A DNA stretch of 64,000 bases, taken from the NCBI RefSeq assembly GCF_007097245.1, contig NZ_VJZT01000002.1, positions 53,763 through 117,762 of the forward strand, written 5' to 3'. Below are positions 9,039 through 18,976 of the stretch, piece after piece (positions within the stretch are counted from its first letter, which is position 1; every line of letters starts with the position of its first letter). The notes below the pieces were generated by a model. The model was not told where the DNA came from, did no database searches, and saw only the letters and a program-made list of their open reading frames with translations. Source of the stretch: Flavobacterium restrictum. GTDB lineage: Bacteria > Bacteroidota > Bacteroidia > Flavobacteriales > Flavobacteriaceae. A program made the position numbers and the translations under genes.

Positions 9039-10403
9039 ATGAAAAACGTTCTAGTTTCCTTTGCTATTGTGTGTTTCTCGTTTGGTACCGCAAGCGCACA
9101 ACAAAAATTGCCTTCCAATTTTTATTCTCAAAAACTACCCAATGGGCTAGAAATTCTAGTTATTGAGGACAATACCGTTCCGCTAGCTACCATAGAAATT
9201 GTAGTCAAAAACGGTTCTTATACCGAGGATGCGGATTACAATGGTTTGAGTCACATGTATGAACACATGTTTTTCAAGGCCAACAAAGACTTACCATCCC
9301 AAGAACAATTTTTGAAACGGGTTCAAGAGCTTGGAATTGCTTTTAACGGAACGACATCGCAAGAACGGGTAAATTATTATGTGACTTTGACCAAGGAAAA
9401 ATTGAACGATGGATTGCAATTCATGAATTCGGCAATTCGATATCCTTTGTTTTTAGAACAAGAAATGAAAAATGAATTGCCCGTGGTAAATGGCGAGTTT
9501 CAAAGGAATGAATCGAATGCATTTTTCTTTCTAAACAACGACATGAACAAAACTATGTGGGGCAAAAATTACAGTCGGAAAAACCCCATTGGCGACCACG
9601 ACATCATATTGAGTTGCACGCCCGAGAAAATGAAAATCATTCAAAACAAGTTTTATTACCCTAACAATTCCATGATTGTCGTTGCTGGCGATGTCAATCA
9701 TACCGATGTGTACCAAAAAGTGGCCGCCATTTATAGCGATTGGAAACCGAGTGATTTTGATCCATTTACCAAATGGTCTATCCCGGAATTTGAACCCTTA
9801 AAAGAAAACATTCATCAAATTACGGTCAACGAGAATGCACAAGTACCCGCCTTTGAGATTGGATATCATGGCCCAGATACCCGCAATGACATACAAGCAA
9901 CCTATGCCGCCGATGTGTTTTCGACTATTTTAGGGCAAGCTTCCTCCAAATTTCAAAAGGATTTAGTAGAAAGCGGATTGGCAAATCAAGCCATTCTTAA
10001 TTATGGAACCTGCAAATACGTGGGGCCAATCACTATTTTTTTGATTCCAAATCCAAAAACCATTAAAGAGGCTTACAACAAACTACAAGAAAACATTTCG
10101 CAATGGGAAGATCCTGCTTATTTTACGGATGAACAGCTAGAAACAGCAAAAAACTTATTGGTAATTCAGGATGCTTATGGCAAAGAAAAAACGAGTGATT
10201 ATTTGCATTCAGTTACTTATTTTTGGGCGAGTGCCACCATCGATTATTATGTGAATTACAATGAAAATGTAAAAAAAGTAACCCGAGAAGACATTCGTAA
10301 TTATGTTAAAAAATACATTACCAATCAGCCTCATGTTACAGGTTTATTGATTTCACCCAGTATGAAAAATGCTGTCGAAAGTGCTGGAATATCCTATAAA
10401 TAA
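9039..10403 (+). CDS. M16 peptidase, catalytic subunit
   Basis: A 454-residue single M16 protein with a signal peptide (MKNVLVSFAIVCFSFGTASAQ). The zinc motif HMYEH is H72, E75, H76, with the downstream Glu in ELPVVNGEFQRNES. It lacks the second half found in the 947-residue neighbour and is followed after 24 bp by an M16 protein without the zinc motif, the classic arrangement of a heterodimeric M16 enzyme. A TATTTTTG box lies near 8965 in the 197-bp gap upstream. Confidence 0.9.
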   Translation: MKNVLVSFAIVCFSFGTASAQQKLPSNFYSQKLPNGLEILVIEDNTVPLATIEIVVKNGSYTEDADYNGLSHMYEHMFFKANKDLPSQEQFLKRVQELGIAFNGTTSQERVNYYVTLTKEKLNDGLQFMNSAIRYPLFLEQEMKNELPVVNGEFQRNESNAFFFLNNDMNKTMWGKNYSRKNPIGDHDIILSCTPEKMKIIQNKFYYPNNSMIVVAGDVNHTDVYQKVAAIYSDWKPSDFDPFTKWSIPEFEPLKENIHQITVNENAQVPAFEIGYHGPDTRNDIQATYAADVFSTILGQASSKFQKDLVESGLANQAILNYGTCKYVGPITIFLIPNPKTIKEAYNKLQENISQWEDPAYFTDEQLETAKNLLVIQDAYGKEKTSDYLHSVTYFWASATIDYYVNYNENVKKVTREDIRNYVKKYITNQPHVTGLLISPSMKNAVESAGISYK

Positions 10404-10427
10404 TCATTTACATCTAAAAATAAGCGT

Positions 10428-11750
10428 ATGAAAACTCTATTTTCAGTTATCCTAATAAGCACTTTTTGTATTGGTTTTCAAGCAAGTGCACAAAACACTA
10501 AAACCGATAAAACCGAAGAATTTGACGTAAACGGACTTCAAGTCATTTTGAAACAAACACCAAAAGAAGTCATAAGTGCCCGCCTTTTTATTCGAGGAGG
10601 TACTGCAAATTATAGTGTTGCCAAGGAAGGAATTGAGAACGTTACCCTCCAGTTAATGATTGAAGGCGGTACAAAATCATTGAGTAAAGCAGCCTACAAA
10701 ACGGCAGCCGAAAAGTTAGGAACGCAGCTAGATGCCAAAACACAATTGGATTTTGGTACCATTAGTATGACCTGTGTCAAATCCTATTGGAACGAATCTT
10801 GGACGTTGTTCTCGGAGGCGATTATCCATCCTGCTTTGGGCGAAACCGAATTTAATTTACTCAAAGAGCAATTAATTTCCGACGCCAAACAAATGGAAGG
10901 TGACCCGGACGAATATTTAGTGAACTTATCCAAAAAAGTAGCTTTTCCAGGTCAAGATTATATAAAAGTCACTACTGGAACCGAAAAGAGTTTAACCGCC
11001 TTGACGCTTTTGGACGCACAAAATTATTACGCAAAAACAATTGGCAAAAAAAGATGTTTCCTTGTTGTCGTAGGGAATATATCTAAAGAAGAACTTACTC
11101 AAAAAATAAAAGAAAGCTTGGACAAAATGCCAATAGGAACTGCGCCAACGATTCAAAAAATAGTCAAAACTGCACCAAAACAAACCGCTTTTATGGAAGA
11201 TCGAGACATTGCTACTAATTACATCAGGGGGATAATAAGTGCGCCAAAAGCCAATTCGAAAGAAGGTGTTGCCACCAAAATTGCGATGTCAATCCTATAC
11301 GACCGCTTTTTTACCGAACTTCGCACCAAAAGAAGTTTGAGCTATGCACCCGCTGCTTTTTATGTAGAATCTGCAGTTACTAGTCCGTACAGCGTCTTGT
11401 ATATTACGACTACAAAACCAAAAGAAAGCATCCAAGTCATGGTAGATGAAATAAATGCCGTGAAAAAATATGGTTTCAAAAATGAGGAATTAATCAACAA
11501 ACGACAAGATTTTTTGACTAATTATTACTTAACGCTAGAAACTACAGGATCACAAGCCGATGCGCTGGGATTGGCTCAAATTCAGGGAAATTGGCGACAA
11601 GTAGATGCGTTGAACAAAGCCGTCACCGAAACCACTTTGAAAGAGTTGAACACCACTTTTGACACCTATTCTAATCGCATTATTTGGACTTATTTAGGAA
11701 AAAAAGAAGCTGTTAAAGACACTGATTTTAAGCAACCTAATAAAAAATAG
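10428..11750 (+). CDS. M16 peptidase, non-catalytic partner subunit
   Basis: A 440-residue M16-fold protein with a signal peptide (ending FQASAQ near residue 22). The position of HxxEH is occupied by NVTLQLM, so it cannot bind the catalytic zinc. It retains LRTKRSLSYAPAAFYVES, the Arg/Tyr substrate-binding block characteristic of the beta-type subunit. It sits 24 bp behind the catalytic subunit and ends at a strong bidirectional terminator, so the two are almost certainly one enzyme and one transcript. Confidence 0.88.
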   Translation: MKTLFSVILISTFCIGFQASAQNTKTDKTEEFDVNGLQVILKQTPKEVISARLFIRGGTANYSVAKEGIENVTLQLMIEGGTKSLSKAAYKTAAEKLGTQLDAKTQLDFGTISMTCVKSYWNESWTLFSEAIIHPALGETEFNLLKEQLISDAKQMEGDPDEYLVNLSKKVAFPGQDYIKVTTGTEKSLTALTLLDAQNYYAKTIGKKRCFLVVVGNISKEELTQKIKESLDKMPIGTAPTIQKIVKTAPKQTAFMEDRDIATNYIRGIISAPKANSKEGVATKIAMSILYDRFFTELRTKRSLSYAPAAFYVESAVTSPYSVLYITTTKPKESIQVMVDEINAVKKYGFKNEELINKRQDFLTNYYLTLETTGSQADALGLAQIQGNWRQVDALNKAVTETTLKELNTTFDTYSNRIIWTYLGKKEAVKDTDFKQPNKK

Positions 11751-11760
11751 AAACTCAAAA

Positions 11761-11798
11761 AAGCCTCTAGTTATCGCTAAATTAGAGGCTTTTTTTTT
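11761..11798. terminator. Bidirectional terminator
   Basis: Stem AAGCCTCTA / TAGAGGCTT with a T run on the plus side and an A run before the stem, so it can serve the M16 genes on the plus strand and the GNAT gene on the minus strand, whose stop codon lies at its edge. Confidence 0.8.
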
Positions 11799-12399
11799 AT
11801 AATTTATTTTTCAATTGCTCTTTGACACCATCAAACCATTCGTTTTTTAGAATGCTCAAAATGATGCTGTCCCTGCGAACTGCACTCCCTAAAGTGGGCA
11901 TGTGACTGCGCATGACGCCTTCGACTTGACAACCAATACTTTTCATGGCGGCAATGCTCCTCAAATTACTAGCATCGGCTCGAAATTCTACTCGCTCAAC
12001 ACCCAAAGTTTCAAAAGCAAATTGCAACAATAAAAATTTGCAATGCTTGTTGAGTCCCGTTCCTCTAAACGCTTTTCCGTACCAAGTATAACCCAATTGT
12101 AGGGTCTTGAATCCAAGATTGATGTCATAAAAACGAGTACTTCCAGCGTATTTTCCTGATTTTTTGTCAAAAACAATAAAAGGAAATTCGGTGTTGTTTT
12201 CTCTGGCTTTCAAAGCCAATTGAATGTAGTGAATTAGATTTTGCTCACCATTGGCACGCACCAACGAATACTGCCAAGTTTCAGGTTCGTTGAAGGAAAT
12301 TTCCAATAGATTTTCGACATCGCTGGCTAGCAAAGGACGCAGCAAAACAAAATCGTCTTCAAGAATGGTTTGGTTAGATAGTTGGGGCGTTGTGATCAT
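11797..12399 (-). CDS. GNAT N-acetyltransferase (RimJ/RimL-like)
   Basis: A 200-residue cytoplasmic GNAT protein of the RimJ/RimL type. It opens LEDDFVLLRPLLASDVENLL, the typical first strand and helix, and has the acetyl-CoA region YGKAFRGTGLNKHCKFLLLQ (about residue 108), followed by GVERVEFRADASNLRSIAAM and the family ending VEGVMRSHM. The glycine-rich loop is RGTGLN. Such enzymes acetylate protein N-termini or small amines; the target is unknown. It stands alone between two intergenic gaps, ending in the shared terminator at 11761-11798. Confidence 0.8.
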   Translation of the reverse strand: MITTPQLSNQTILEDDFVLLRPLLASDVENLLEISFNEPETWQYSLVRANGEQNLIHYIQLALKARENNTEFPFIVFDKKSGKYAGSTRFYDINLGFKTLQLGYTWYGKAFRGTGLNKHCKFLLLQFAFETLGVERVEFRADASNLRSIAAMKSIGCQVEGVMRSHMPTLGSAVRRDSIILSILKNEWFDGVKEQLKNKL

Positions 12400-12582
12400 T
12401 GGTTATTTTTTGCAATTTATAAAAAAAGAAAATACTTTTGAATTGGAATGTAAGTAACAATCATCGTATAATGTTGTGTTTTAAAAATTAGACAAAATGA
12501 AGTAATAGATTGATTTTTAACTATTATTGACACTATAGCTTCTTTTGACTTTACGACTTTTAACCTTTCGACTTACTTATCT

Positions 12583-13164
12583 TTAAACCAAATTATTGAT
12601 TTTGGCATATTGCAAGAGCATAATCGTTTTGGCATCTTTAATTTGGCCTTGAGCAATCATGTCATAAGCTTGGTCAAAGTCATATTCTAGCACCTCAATA
12701 TTTTCGTGCTCGGTAACAACGCCACCGCCTTCACTAACTTTCATTTCGGCAGTATATTCACCTACAAAAAAGTACAAAATCTCGGTCACAGAACCCGGTG
12801 ACATATAGGTTTCGAATACTTTTTTGACTTTTGAAAGCCGGTAACCCGTCTCTTCTTCGGTTTCACGAATGATGCATTGTTCGGGATTATCTTTGTCCAA
12901 AAGCCCTGCACAAGCCTCAATCATCATTCCCGATTCGTTGCCGTTGAGATAAGTTGGCAACCGAAATTGGCGTGTTAAAACCACAGTGCTATTTTCCGAA
13001 TTATACAACAGTATTGCCGTACCGTTTCCTCGGTCATAAACTTCCCGAATTTGGATTTCCCAAGTGTTGTCTTTTTTTTGATAGTCTAATGTTACTTTGT
13101 TTAAAAGGTACCAGTTATCCGAAAGCAATTCGGTTTTTTGGATTTTTATCGTGGGAGTTGTCAT
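12583..13164 (-). CDS. nudK: NudK-type Nudix hydrolase (GDP-mannose pyrophosphatase)
   Basis: A 193-residue Nudix hydrolase close in length and layout to E. coli NudK, which hydrolyses GDP-mannose. The Nudix helix is intact (RETEEETGY, residues 100-108) after AGLLD; the loop acidic residue found in many family members is Asn here (N93 in KDNPE). The downstream [16 protein letters not shown] block and [14 protein letters not shown] also match NudK. Its start is next to the purA terminator. The reaction is known for the family; the exact substrate here is inferred. Confidence 0.8.
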   Translation of the reverse strand: MTTPTIKIQKTELLSDNWYLLNKVTLDYQKKDNTWEIQIREVYDRGNGTAILLYNSENSTVVLTRQFRLPTYLNGNESGMMIEACAGLLDKDNPEQCIIRETEEETGYRLSKVKKVFETYMSPGSVTEILYFFVGEYTAEMKVSEGGGVVTEHENIEVLEYDFDQAYDMIAQGQIKDAKTIMLLQYAKINNLV

Positions 13165-13183
13165 TTTTTTGATTTTTTAAAGT

Positions 13184-13216
13184 AAAAAAAACGCCCTGAA
13201 AAAATCAGAGCGTTTT
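13184..13216 (-). terminator. Terminator of purA
   Basis: On the minus strand, stem AAAACGCTCTGA / TCAGGGCGTTTT followed by a T run (the A run at 13184-13191 on the plus strand). It lies directly behind the purA stop and just ahead of nudK. Confidence 0.75.
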
Positions 13217-13223
13217 GGAAATT

Positions 13224-14495
13224 TTATTTCAATATCGTTTGTTTTCTGTCAGGACCAACAGAAACAATTTTGATAGGCACTTCAATTGCTTCCTCGATGA
13301 ATTGAATGTACTCTTTCAACTCAATTGGCAACTCTTCGTAAGTGGTCATCCCAGTTAAATCTTGATGCCATCCTTTGAATTCTTGGTAAACAGGAGTTAC
13401 ATTTTCTGGCTCAATATTGTAGGGGAAATGGGCAATATTCTCACCTTTATAATTGTATTGGGTACATACTTTTAAGGTTTGAAAACCAGAAAGTACGTCA
13501 CCTTTCATCATCATTAATTGAGTCACTCCATTTACTTGAACAGCATATTTTAAGGCTACTAAATCCAACCAGCCACAACGTCTTTGACGCCCAGTAACCG
13601 ATCCAAATTCGTTACCCACTCTAGCCATTGTTGCACCATCTTCGTCAAAAAGCTCTGTTGGAAAAGGACCACTTCCTACACGAGTTACGTAGGCTTTGAA
13701 AATTCCGTACACTTCCTTGATTTTGTTAGGAGCAATTCCTAATCCCGTGCAAGCCCCAGCAGCAGTGGTATTAGAAGACGTTACAAACGGATAGGTTCCA
13801 AAATCAACATCCAATAATGACCCTTGTGCCCCTTCGCACAAGATTGATTTACCCGCTTTTTGAGCTTGGTGTAAATATTCCTCGCTATCTATGAAATCTA
13901 ATTTTTTCAATTCTTCGATAGATTCGAAAAATTCTTTTTCCATTTCTTCAAGATTGTACTGAATGTTAACATCGTAGAACTTAATCATTTCCTCGTGTTT
14001 ATCAGCCAAAGCTCTGTAACGATCTGCAAAATCTTCTAGTTCAATATCGCCAACACGAATCCCATTTCTACCCGTTTTGTCCATGTAAGTTGGGCCAATT
14101 CCTTTAAGTGTAGAACCAATTTTGGCTTTCCCTTTGGACGCTTCAGAGGCGGCATCAAGTAAACGGTGTGTTGGTAAAATAAGGTGCGCTTTTCTAGAAA
14201 TGATTAATTTGCTTTTGATGTCAATATTAAATTTAGCTAGACCTTCAATTTCTTTTTGAAAAACTACAGGATCTATTACTACACCATTGCCAATAATATT
14301 GATGGCAGTTTTATGAAAAATCCCAGAAGGTATCGTTCTTAAAACGTGTTTTATACCGTCAAATTCCAAGGTGTGTCCAGCATTTGGACCTCCTTGAAAA
14401 CGGGCAATAATATCATAATTTGAGGTAAGTACATCAACAATTTTTCCTTTTCCTTCATCTCCCCATTGTAATCCTAGTAATAAATCTACGGTCAT
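13224..14495 (-). CDS. purA: Adenylosuccinate synthetase
   Basis: A 423-residue cytoplasmic enzyme joining IMP and aspartate with GTP in AMP synthesis. It starts MTVDLLLGLQWGDEGKGK, the conserved active-site loop, followed by FQGGPNAGHTL, IGSTLKGIGPTYMDK, CEGAQGSLLDVDFGTYPFVT and TGRQRRCGWLD. Full length for the family. It follows the Fur-family gene after an 18-bp gap and has its own terminator, and so is probably the last gene of a spoT-fur-purA run. Confidence 0.97.
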   Translation of the reverse strand: MTVDLLLGLQWGDEGKGKIVDVLTSNYDIIARFQGGPNAGHTLEFDGIKHVLRTIPSGIFHKTAINIIGNGVVIDPVVFQKEIEGLAKFNIDIKSKLIISRKAHLILPTHRLLDAASEASKGKAKIGSTLKGIGPTYMDKTGRNGIRVGDIELEDFADRYRALADKHEEMIKFYDVNIQYNLEEMEKEFFESIEELKKLDFIDSEEYLHQAQKAGKSILCEGAQGSLLDVDFGTYPFVTSSNTTAAGACTGLGIAPNKIKEVYGIFKAYVTRVGSGPFPTELFDEDGATMARVGNEFGSVTGRQRRCGWLDLVALKYAVQVNGVTQLMMMKGDVLSGFQTLKVCTQYNYKGENIAHFPYNIEPENVTPVYQEFKGWHQDLTGMTTYEELPIELKEYIQFIEEAIEVPIKIVSVGPDRKQTILK

Positions 14496-14513
14496 TCTGT
14501 TTATTATTTGTAG

Positions 14514-15008
14514 TTAATTGTTTATAGTTGGGACCACTTCGAGGTCGTCCTTAAGCGTTTTTTTTTTGTTTCCATACAGATATAACGAATGATTCGTGAT
14601 TTCGATATCGAATATTTCTTCTATTGTCTTTTTTATGATTTGGATTCTTGGATCGCAAAACTCGATTACTTCGCCAGTATCCGTCATGATGATATGATCG
14701 TGTTGCTTATCGAAGTAGGATTTCTCGTAATGTGCTTGGTTTTGACCAAATTGGTGTTTGCGAACCAAAGCACAATCTAACAGCAACTCAATGGTATTAT
14801 ACAGCGTAGCTCGACTGACACGGTAGTTTTTATTTTTCATTTTGATATACAAATTTTCGATATCAAAATGCTCTTCACTTTCATAAATTTCTTGAAGAAT
14901 AGCGTACCGTTCAGGCGTTTTTCGATGTCCTTTGTTCTCAAGATAAAGTGTAAAAACGTTTTTTACAATTTCTTGATTTTTATTGTTATCTGTGGAAATG
15001 AGTGTCAT
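14514..15008 (-). CDS. Fur family transcriptional regulator
   Basis: A 164-residue winged-helix regulator. The ATG at 15008 is chosen because an upstream in-frame TTG (15017) lies inside the promoter box. DNA-binding part: [20 protein letters not shown] and [20 protein letters not shown]. The metal-binding part keeps [19 protein letters not shown], but the usual two CxxC structural zinc pairs are missing (a Thr-Asp pair and a lone Cys stand there). This resembles the Fur variant common in flavobacteria. It may respond to Fe or Mn, or to peroxide as in PerR; the sequence does not decide. Confidence 0.85.
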   Translation of the reverse strand: MTLISTDNNKNQEIVKNVFTLYLENKGHRKTPERYAILQEIYESEEHFDIENLYIKMKNKNYRVSRATLYNTIELLLDCALVRKHQFGQNQAHYEKSYFDKQHDHIIMTDTGEVIEFCDPRIQIIKKTIEEIFDIEITNHSLYLYGNKKKTLKDDLEVVPTINN

Positions 15009-15014
15009 ATCTGG

Positions 15015-15022
15015 CAAAGATA
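15015..15022 (-). promoter_or_regulatory. Promoter -7 box (TATCTTTG) of the Fur-family gene
   Basis: Reads TATCTTTG on the minus strand, matching TAnnTTTG. Only six bases separate it from the ATG at 15008, so transcription would begin at or next to the start codon, giving a leaderless or almost leaderless mRNA. Confidence 0.5.
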
Positions 15023-15089
15023 AATTTTTATTTTTAATGAGTAAAGTTTATACTTCAAAGTTTTAAATTGAAAAAGGAATAGGCTACAA

Positions 15090-17312
15090 TTACGTTTTAT
15101 AGACTCGGCTTACTTTCTCTATTCCATCAATTTTTTTGATGTTATTGATCATTTTTTTCAAAATGGTATTGTTTTGTACCACAACCGCCACTTGACCATG
15201 AAAAAGACCCGCGTCAGTACTTAATGAAATACTCAAAATATTGACATTCATGTTGTTCGAAATTACTTTTGTAAGTTGGTTTGTCAGTCCTAGAACATCC
15301 ATGCCTGTGATATCAATTATGGCTTTGAATTCCTCTTGGGTTGAATCGATCCATTTGGCAGCCATAATTCGGTACGCGTAATTGGACTGCATACCAATGG
15401 CATTGGGGCAATCTTTTTTATGCACTTTGATGCCTTCGTTGATGGTGATGAACCCAAAAACTTCGTCACCTGGAATGGGATTGCAACAAGGCGATAATTT
15501 GTAATCGAGTTTGTCGTGCTCTTTCCCAAAAACCAGTAGGTCGTAATTGTTGTTAACTATAGGTTTATGAATGTCGGCATCGGCGGTGTGGCTTGGCGAC
15601 CGCTTGATTTTATTTTTGAAAAAATTAATAAACGAATTGCTTTTTTGCGCAGCATAATCCTTGAGTTGTTGGTTTTCGATAGCACCAATTCCTACACGGT
15701 AAAACAAATCTAAACTTGTTTTTAATTTAAAAAAATTAACCAATTCATTGATAACCGACTCATTTAGCGTTATCTTAAGGTGTTTTAATTTCCGAGTTAA
15801 AAGTTCTTTTCCTTCTTCGCCAATTTTTTTGGTATTTTCGTTTAGGACATTTTTTATTTTGGTTTTGGCTCTTGAAGTCGTTACATAATCGAGCCAGTTG
15901 GCGGTTGGTTTTTGATGTTGCGAGGTAATTACATCAATTTGATCCCCGCTTTTTAATTCATAATTTAGCGGTACCAATTTGCCGTTCACGCGAGTACCAC
16001 GAGTACGAATTCCAATTTCGGAATGAATACTAAAGGCAAAATCAAGCGAGGTAGCACCTTTTGGGAGTGATTTTATTTCCCCTTTTGGTGTAAACACAAA
16101 GATTTCTTTTGAATATAAATTCATTTTGAAATCCTCGACAAAATCTACGGCATTGGTTTCGGAATTTTCTAGTGCTTCCTTGAGTAGGTTGAGCCACACA
16201 TCCAAACCACTTTCTTCGCTGGCACCATTTTTATATTTATAATGGGCAGCGTATCCCTTTTCGGCAATTTCATCCATGCGTTCGCTACGAACTTGTACTT
16301 CTACCCAGCGTCCTTTTGGTCCCATTACGGTAATATGCAAGGCTTCGTAACCAGTAGATTTTGGCGATGAAATCCAATCCCGCAATCGGCTGGGGCTGGG
16401 TCTATAATGATCCGTTACGATAGAATATATTTTCCAGGCTTGAAATTTTTCTTCGTTTGGAGGTGATTTGTATACAATACGCAAGGCAAATTTATCATAG
16501 ACTTCATCAAAACTTACGTTTTGCGCTTTCATTTTGCGGCGAATGGAGTAGATGGATTTTGGTCTGCCTTTTATAATATAATCTAGTTCCTCTACATCTA
16601 ATGACGCTTTTAGCACATCCGAAATGTCTTTTATATAAGCATCTTGCTCCTCTTTGGTTTCTTTTATCCGACTTACAATTTCGTTATAAATAGCAGGTTC
16701 CGTGTATTTTAAACCCAAATCTTCTAGTTTTGATTTGATATTGTACAATCCCAATCGATGTGCCAAAGGAGCATAAATATACAAGGTTTCGGAGGCAATT
16801 TTAGTTTGTTTCTCCTCTTGCATCGAATCCATGGTTTGCATATTGTGCAACCGATCCGCGAGTTTTATCAAAATTACCCGAACGTCATCATTGAGCGTTA
16901 GTATCATTTTTCTAAAATTCTCGGCTTGCATGGACACATTCAAATCCTTTTGAACCAAAGAAATTTTAGTTAACCCTTCAACGAGTTGCGCCACTTTTGG
17001 GTTAAAAAGACGCTCAATATCATGAATCGTTATGGGCGTATCCTCGACCACATCGTGTAGCAAGGCAGCAGCGATGGAGGTAGCACCCAAACCAATTTCC
17101 GAAGCCACAATTTTGGCCACAGCAATAGGATGAAAGATATAGGCTTCGCCTGATTTTCGCCTTTGGTCTTTATGGGCGTCAACAGCCACATCAAAAGCAG
17201 TTCGAATGAGTTTTTTATCTGTAGGCGTTAACGTTTGGTAACTTATGCGCAGCAATTCTTTGTATTCGTGCGCAATGGCTTTATTTTCTTTTTCAATATC
17301 TATTTCTAACAT
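15090..17312 (-). CDS. RelA/SpoT family (p)ppGpp synthetase/hydrolase
   Basis: A 740-residue bifunctional stringent-response enzyme. Domains in order: HD hydrolase (HDVVEDT near residue 78, LADRLHNMQTMDS near 145), synthetase (RPKSIYSIRRKM near 250, YDKFALRIVYKS, STGYEALHITVMGP), TGS (FVFTPKGEIKSLPKGATSLDFAFSIH split across about 395-425), the Cys-bearing SPCCNPIPGDEVFGF block, and a C-terminal ACT domain (IDITGMDVLGLTNQLTKVIS). The intact HD motif argues for hydrolase activity. The ATG at 17312 is preferred over an upstream in-frame start. Confidence 0.93.
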   Translation of the reverse strand: MLEIDIEKENKAIAHEYKELLRISYQTLTPTDKKLIRTAFDVAVDAHKDQRRKSGEAYIFHPIAVAKIVASEIGLGATSIAAALLHDVVEDTPITIHDIERLFNPKVAQLVEGLTKISLVQKDLNVSMQAENFRKMILTLNDDVRVILIKLADRLHNMQTMDSMQEEKQTKIASETLYIYAPLAHRLGLYNIKSKLEDLGLKYTEPAIYNEIVSRIKETKEEQDAYIKDISDVLKASLDVEELDYIIKGRPKSIYSIRRKMKAQNVSFDEVYDKFALRIVYKSPPNEEKFQAWKIYSIVTDHYRPSPSRLRDWISSPKSTGYEALHITVMGPKGRWVEVQVRSERMDEIAEKGYAAHYKYKNGASEESGLDVWLNLLKEALENSETNAVDFVEDFKMNLYSKEIFVFTPKGEIKSLPKGATSLDFAFSIHSEIGIRTRGTRVNGKLVPLNYELKSGDQIDVITSQHQKPTANWLDYVTTSRAKTKIKNVLNENTKKIGEEGKELLTRKLKHLKITLNESVINELVNFFKLKTSLDLFYRVGIGAIENQQLKDYAAQKSNSFINFFKNKIKRSPSHTADADIHKPIVNNNYDLLVFGKEHDKLDYKLSPCCNPIPGDEVFGFITINEGIKVHKKDCPNAIGMQSNYAYRIMAAKWIDSTQEEFKAIIDITGMDVLGLTNQLTKVISNNMNVNILSISLSTDAGLFHGQVAVVVQNNTILKKMINNIKKIDGIEKVSRVYKT

Positions 17313-17374
17313 AATTGCAGGTTCAATTCCTAAAAATAGCAATAAGTTCGTAGATATGCAAGTAGCAATAGGGT

Positions 17375-18931
17375 TTAGTTTGCTAAAACTTTTTTGAAAT
17401 CCAAATCTTGAAAATCATAACTAAAATCTGTTAATTCCGAAATGGGTTTCATTTTGATTCCAATAGCCTTTCCAGCAGCGTCAGTTGTTATAAACAAATG
17501 CGCATCGGCATTAAAAAAAGCATTGTTCCATTTTACGACAAGATTATTTTCAGCATAGAAAAAAACTTCGCCAGCCAATTGCGGAGAGCGTTTGGATTGA
17601 AAATATAGTTTCCCTTTTTTTTCGGTTAAAACAATAGTTCCAAACCAATTATCTTGGTACGTACCTGTATAATTAGACCAATTTGTTTTTACTTTATCGG
17701 TTGTATTTTTGGTTACTGCTGCCCAAATTGCTTGCGTTGTTTTGTCATCGGCAGCTTCGTTGTTGTTAATTCTGCTGCTGTAAAGAGCCACATAATCCTC
17801 CGAAGTAATGCCTAGATAAGCGTCTTTTATGGTATTGGTAATAGCACTAAAAGCCGCCCCTACTTGCTGATTGGTAAGTACAATAATGCCTAAATTTAAT
17901 TCTGGAATTAAGGTTACTTGGGTTACATTCCCTTCTAGCCCGCCAGTATGCGATACTTGTTTATAGCCTTTTACATCATTCAGGAACCAACCCAATCCGT
18001 AACCGTTAAAATGGCTATTGTAAGGTGGGCGTGTTGTTGTGGGGATTATTGTTTGCAATTGCCACATTTCATTTTGTCGTTCTTCCGTAAATAAAGACTT
18101 ATTTTCAGGGCCATATTTACCTTTGTTAAGTTGGAGTATAACCCATTTACTTAAATCATTCACACTCGAATAAATGCCAGCAGCACCATCAAAAAGGTTG
18201 TTGGCGTAAGGCTTGATGACCTTTAATTTACCGTTTACGGGTACATGAGGTGCAATGACATTCGAGGTGTCCTTTAATCGCTTGTAGGAGGCAACGCTGT
18301 TTTTCATTTCCAAGGGAATCATAATGCGTTGCTCTACAAAGTCCGCCCAAGAAAGGCCACTCACTTTATGAATAATTTCTCCCGCTACAATGTACAAAAG
18401 GTTATCATAATCAAATTTTGTTCTAAACCCAGAAACAGGTTTCAAATACTGTAAATTTTCGATAATATCTTTGGAAGTAAAATTGCTTCCATCAGGCCAA
18501 ATCATCAAATCGCCTGCGCCAAGACCCAAACCACTTCGGTGCGTTATTAAATCCCGAATGGTAAATTCCTGCGTAACATAGTCATTGTACATTTTGAAAT
18601 TAGGAAGGTAAGTGATTACTTTATCATCCCATTTTAGTTTGCCTTCCTCCACAAGCATTGCTAGTGACGCAGTTGTAAAAGCTTTGCTATTAGAAGCGAT
18701 TCCAAAAAGGGTGTTGGCATCAACTTTTTCATGGGTCAAAATAGATTTTTCTCCATATCCTTTGGCATGGATTACCTTTCCGTCCTTGATAACTGCTACA
18801 GCAATCCCGGGAACATTAAAACTTTTCAAGGTGCGTTCTACCAAGGCATCGATTTGATTGGTCGTTAATTGGGCAAAAGAATTGGAAACCAAAAAAACGA
18901 TTACTAGTACTGTGAATGTAATTTTTTTCAT
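17375..18931 (-). CDS. Serine hydrolase, beta-lactamase (class C)-like
   Basis: A 518-residue exported protein with a signal peptide (MKKITFTVLVIVFLVSNSFAQ). The penicillin-binding fold is marked by the SxxK motif S80-N-S-K83 (GIASNSKAFTTAS), a Tyr motif in FDYDNLLYIVAG, and HTGG replacing the KTG triad (SHTGGLEGN). The last about 110 residues form a DUF3471-like C-terminal domain (NYTGTYQDNWFGTI). Family members are often peptidases or esterases acting on D-amino acid peptides and not true beta-lactamases. It stands alone on the minus strand. Confidence 0.85.
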   Translation of the reverse strand: MKKITFTVLVIVFLVSNSFAQLTTNQIDALVERTLKSFNVPGIAVAVIKDGKVIHAKGYGEKSILTHEKVDANTLFGIASNSKAFTTASLAMLVEEGKLKWDDKVITYLPNFKMYNDYVTQEFTIRDLITHRSGLGLGAGDLMIWPDGSNFTSKDIIENLQYLKPVSGFRTKFDYDNLLYIVAGEIIHKVSGLSWADFVEQRIMIPLEMKNSVASYKRLKDTSNVIAPHVPVNGKLKVIKPYANNLFDGAAGIYSSVNDLSKWVILQLNKGKYGPENKSLFTEERQNEMWQLQTIIPTTTRPPYNSHFNGYGLGWFLNDVKGYKQVSHTGGLEGNVTQVTLIPELNLGIIVLTNQQVGAAFSAITNTIKDAYLGITSEDYVALYSSRINNNEAADDKTTQAIWAAVTKNTTDKVKTNWSNYTGTYQDNWFGTIVLTEKKGKLYFQSKRSPQLAGEVFFYAENNLVVKWNNAFFNADAHLFITTDAAGKAIGIKMKPISELTDFSYDFQDLDFKKVLAN

Positions 18932-18976
18932 ATTCAATTGTATTTTAAGTTGTTCAAATAATTAGATCCGTTTAGG

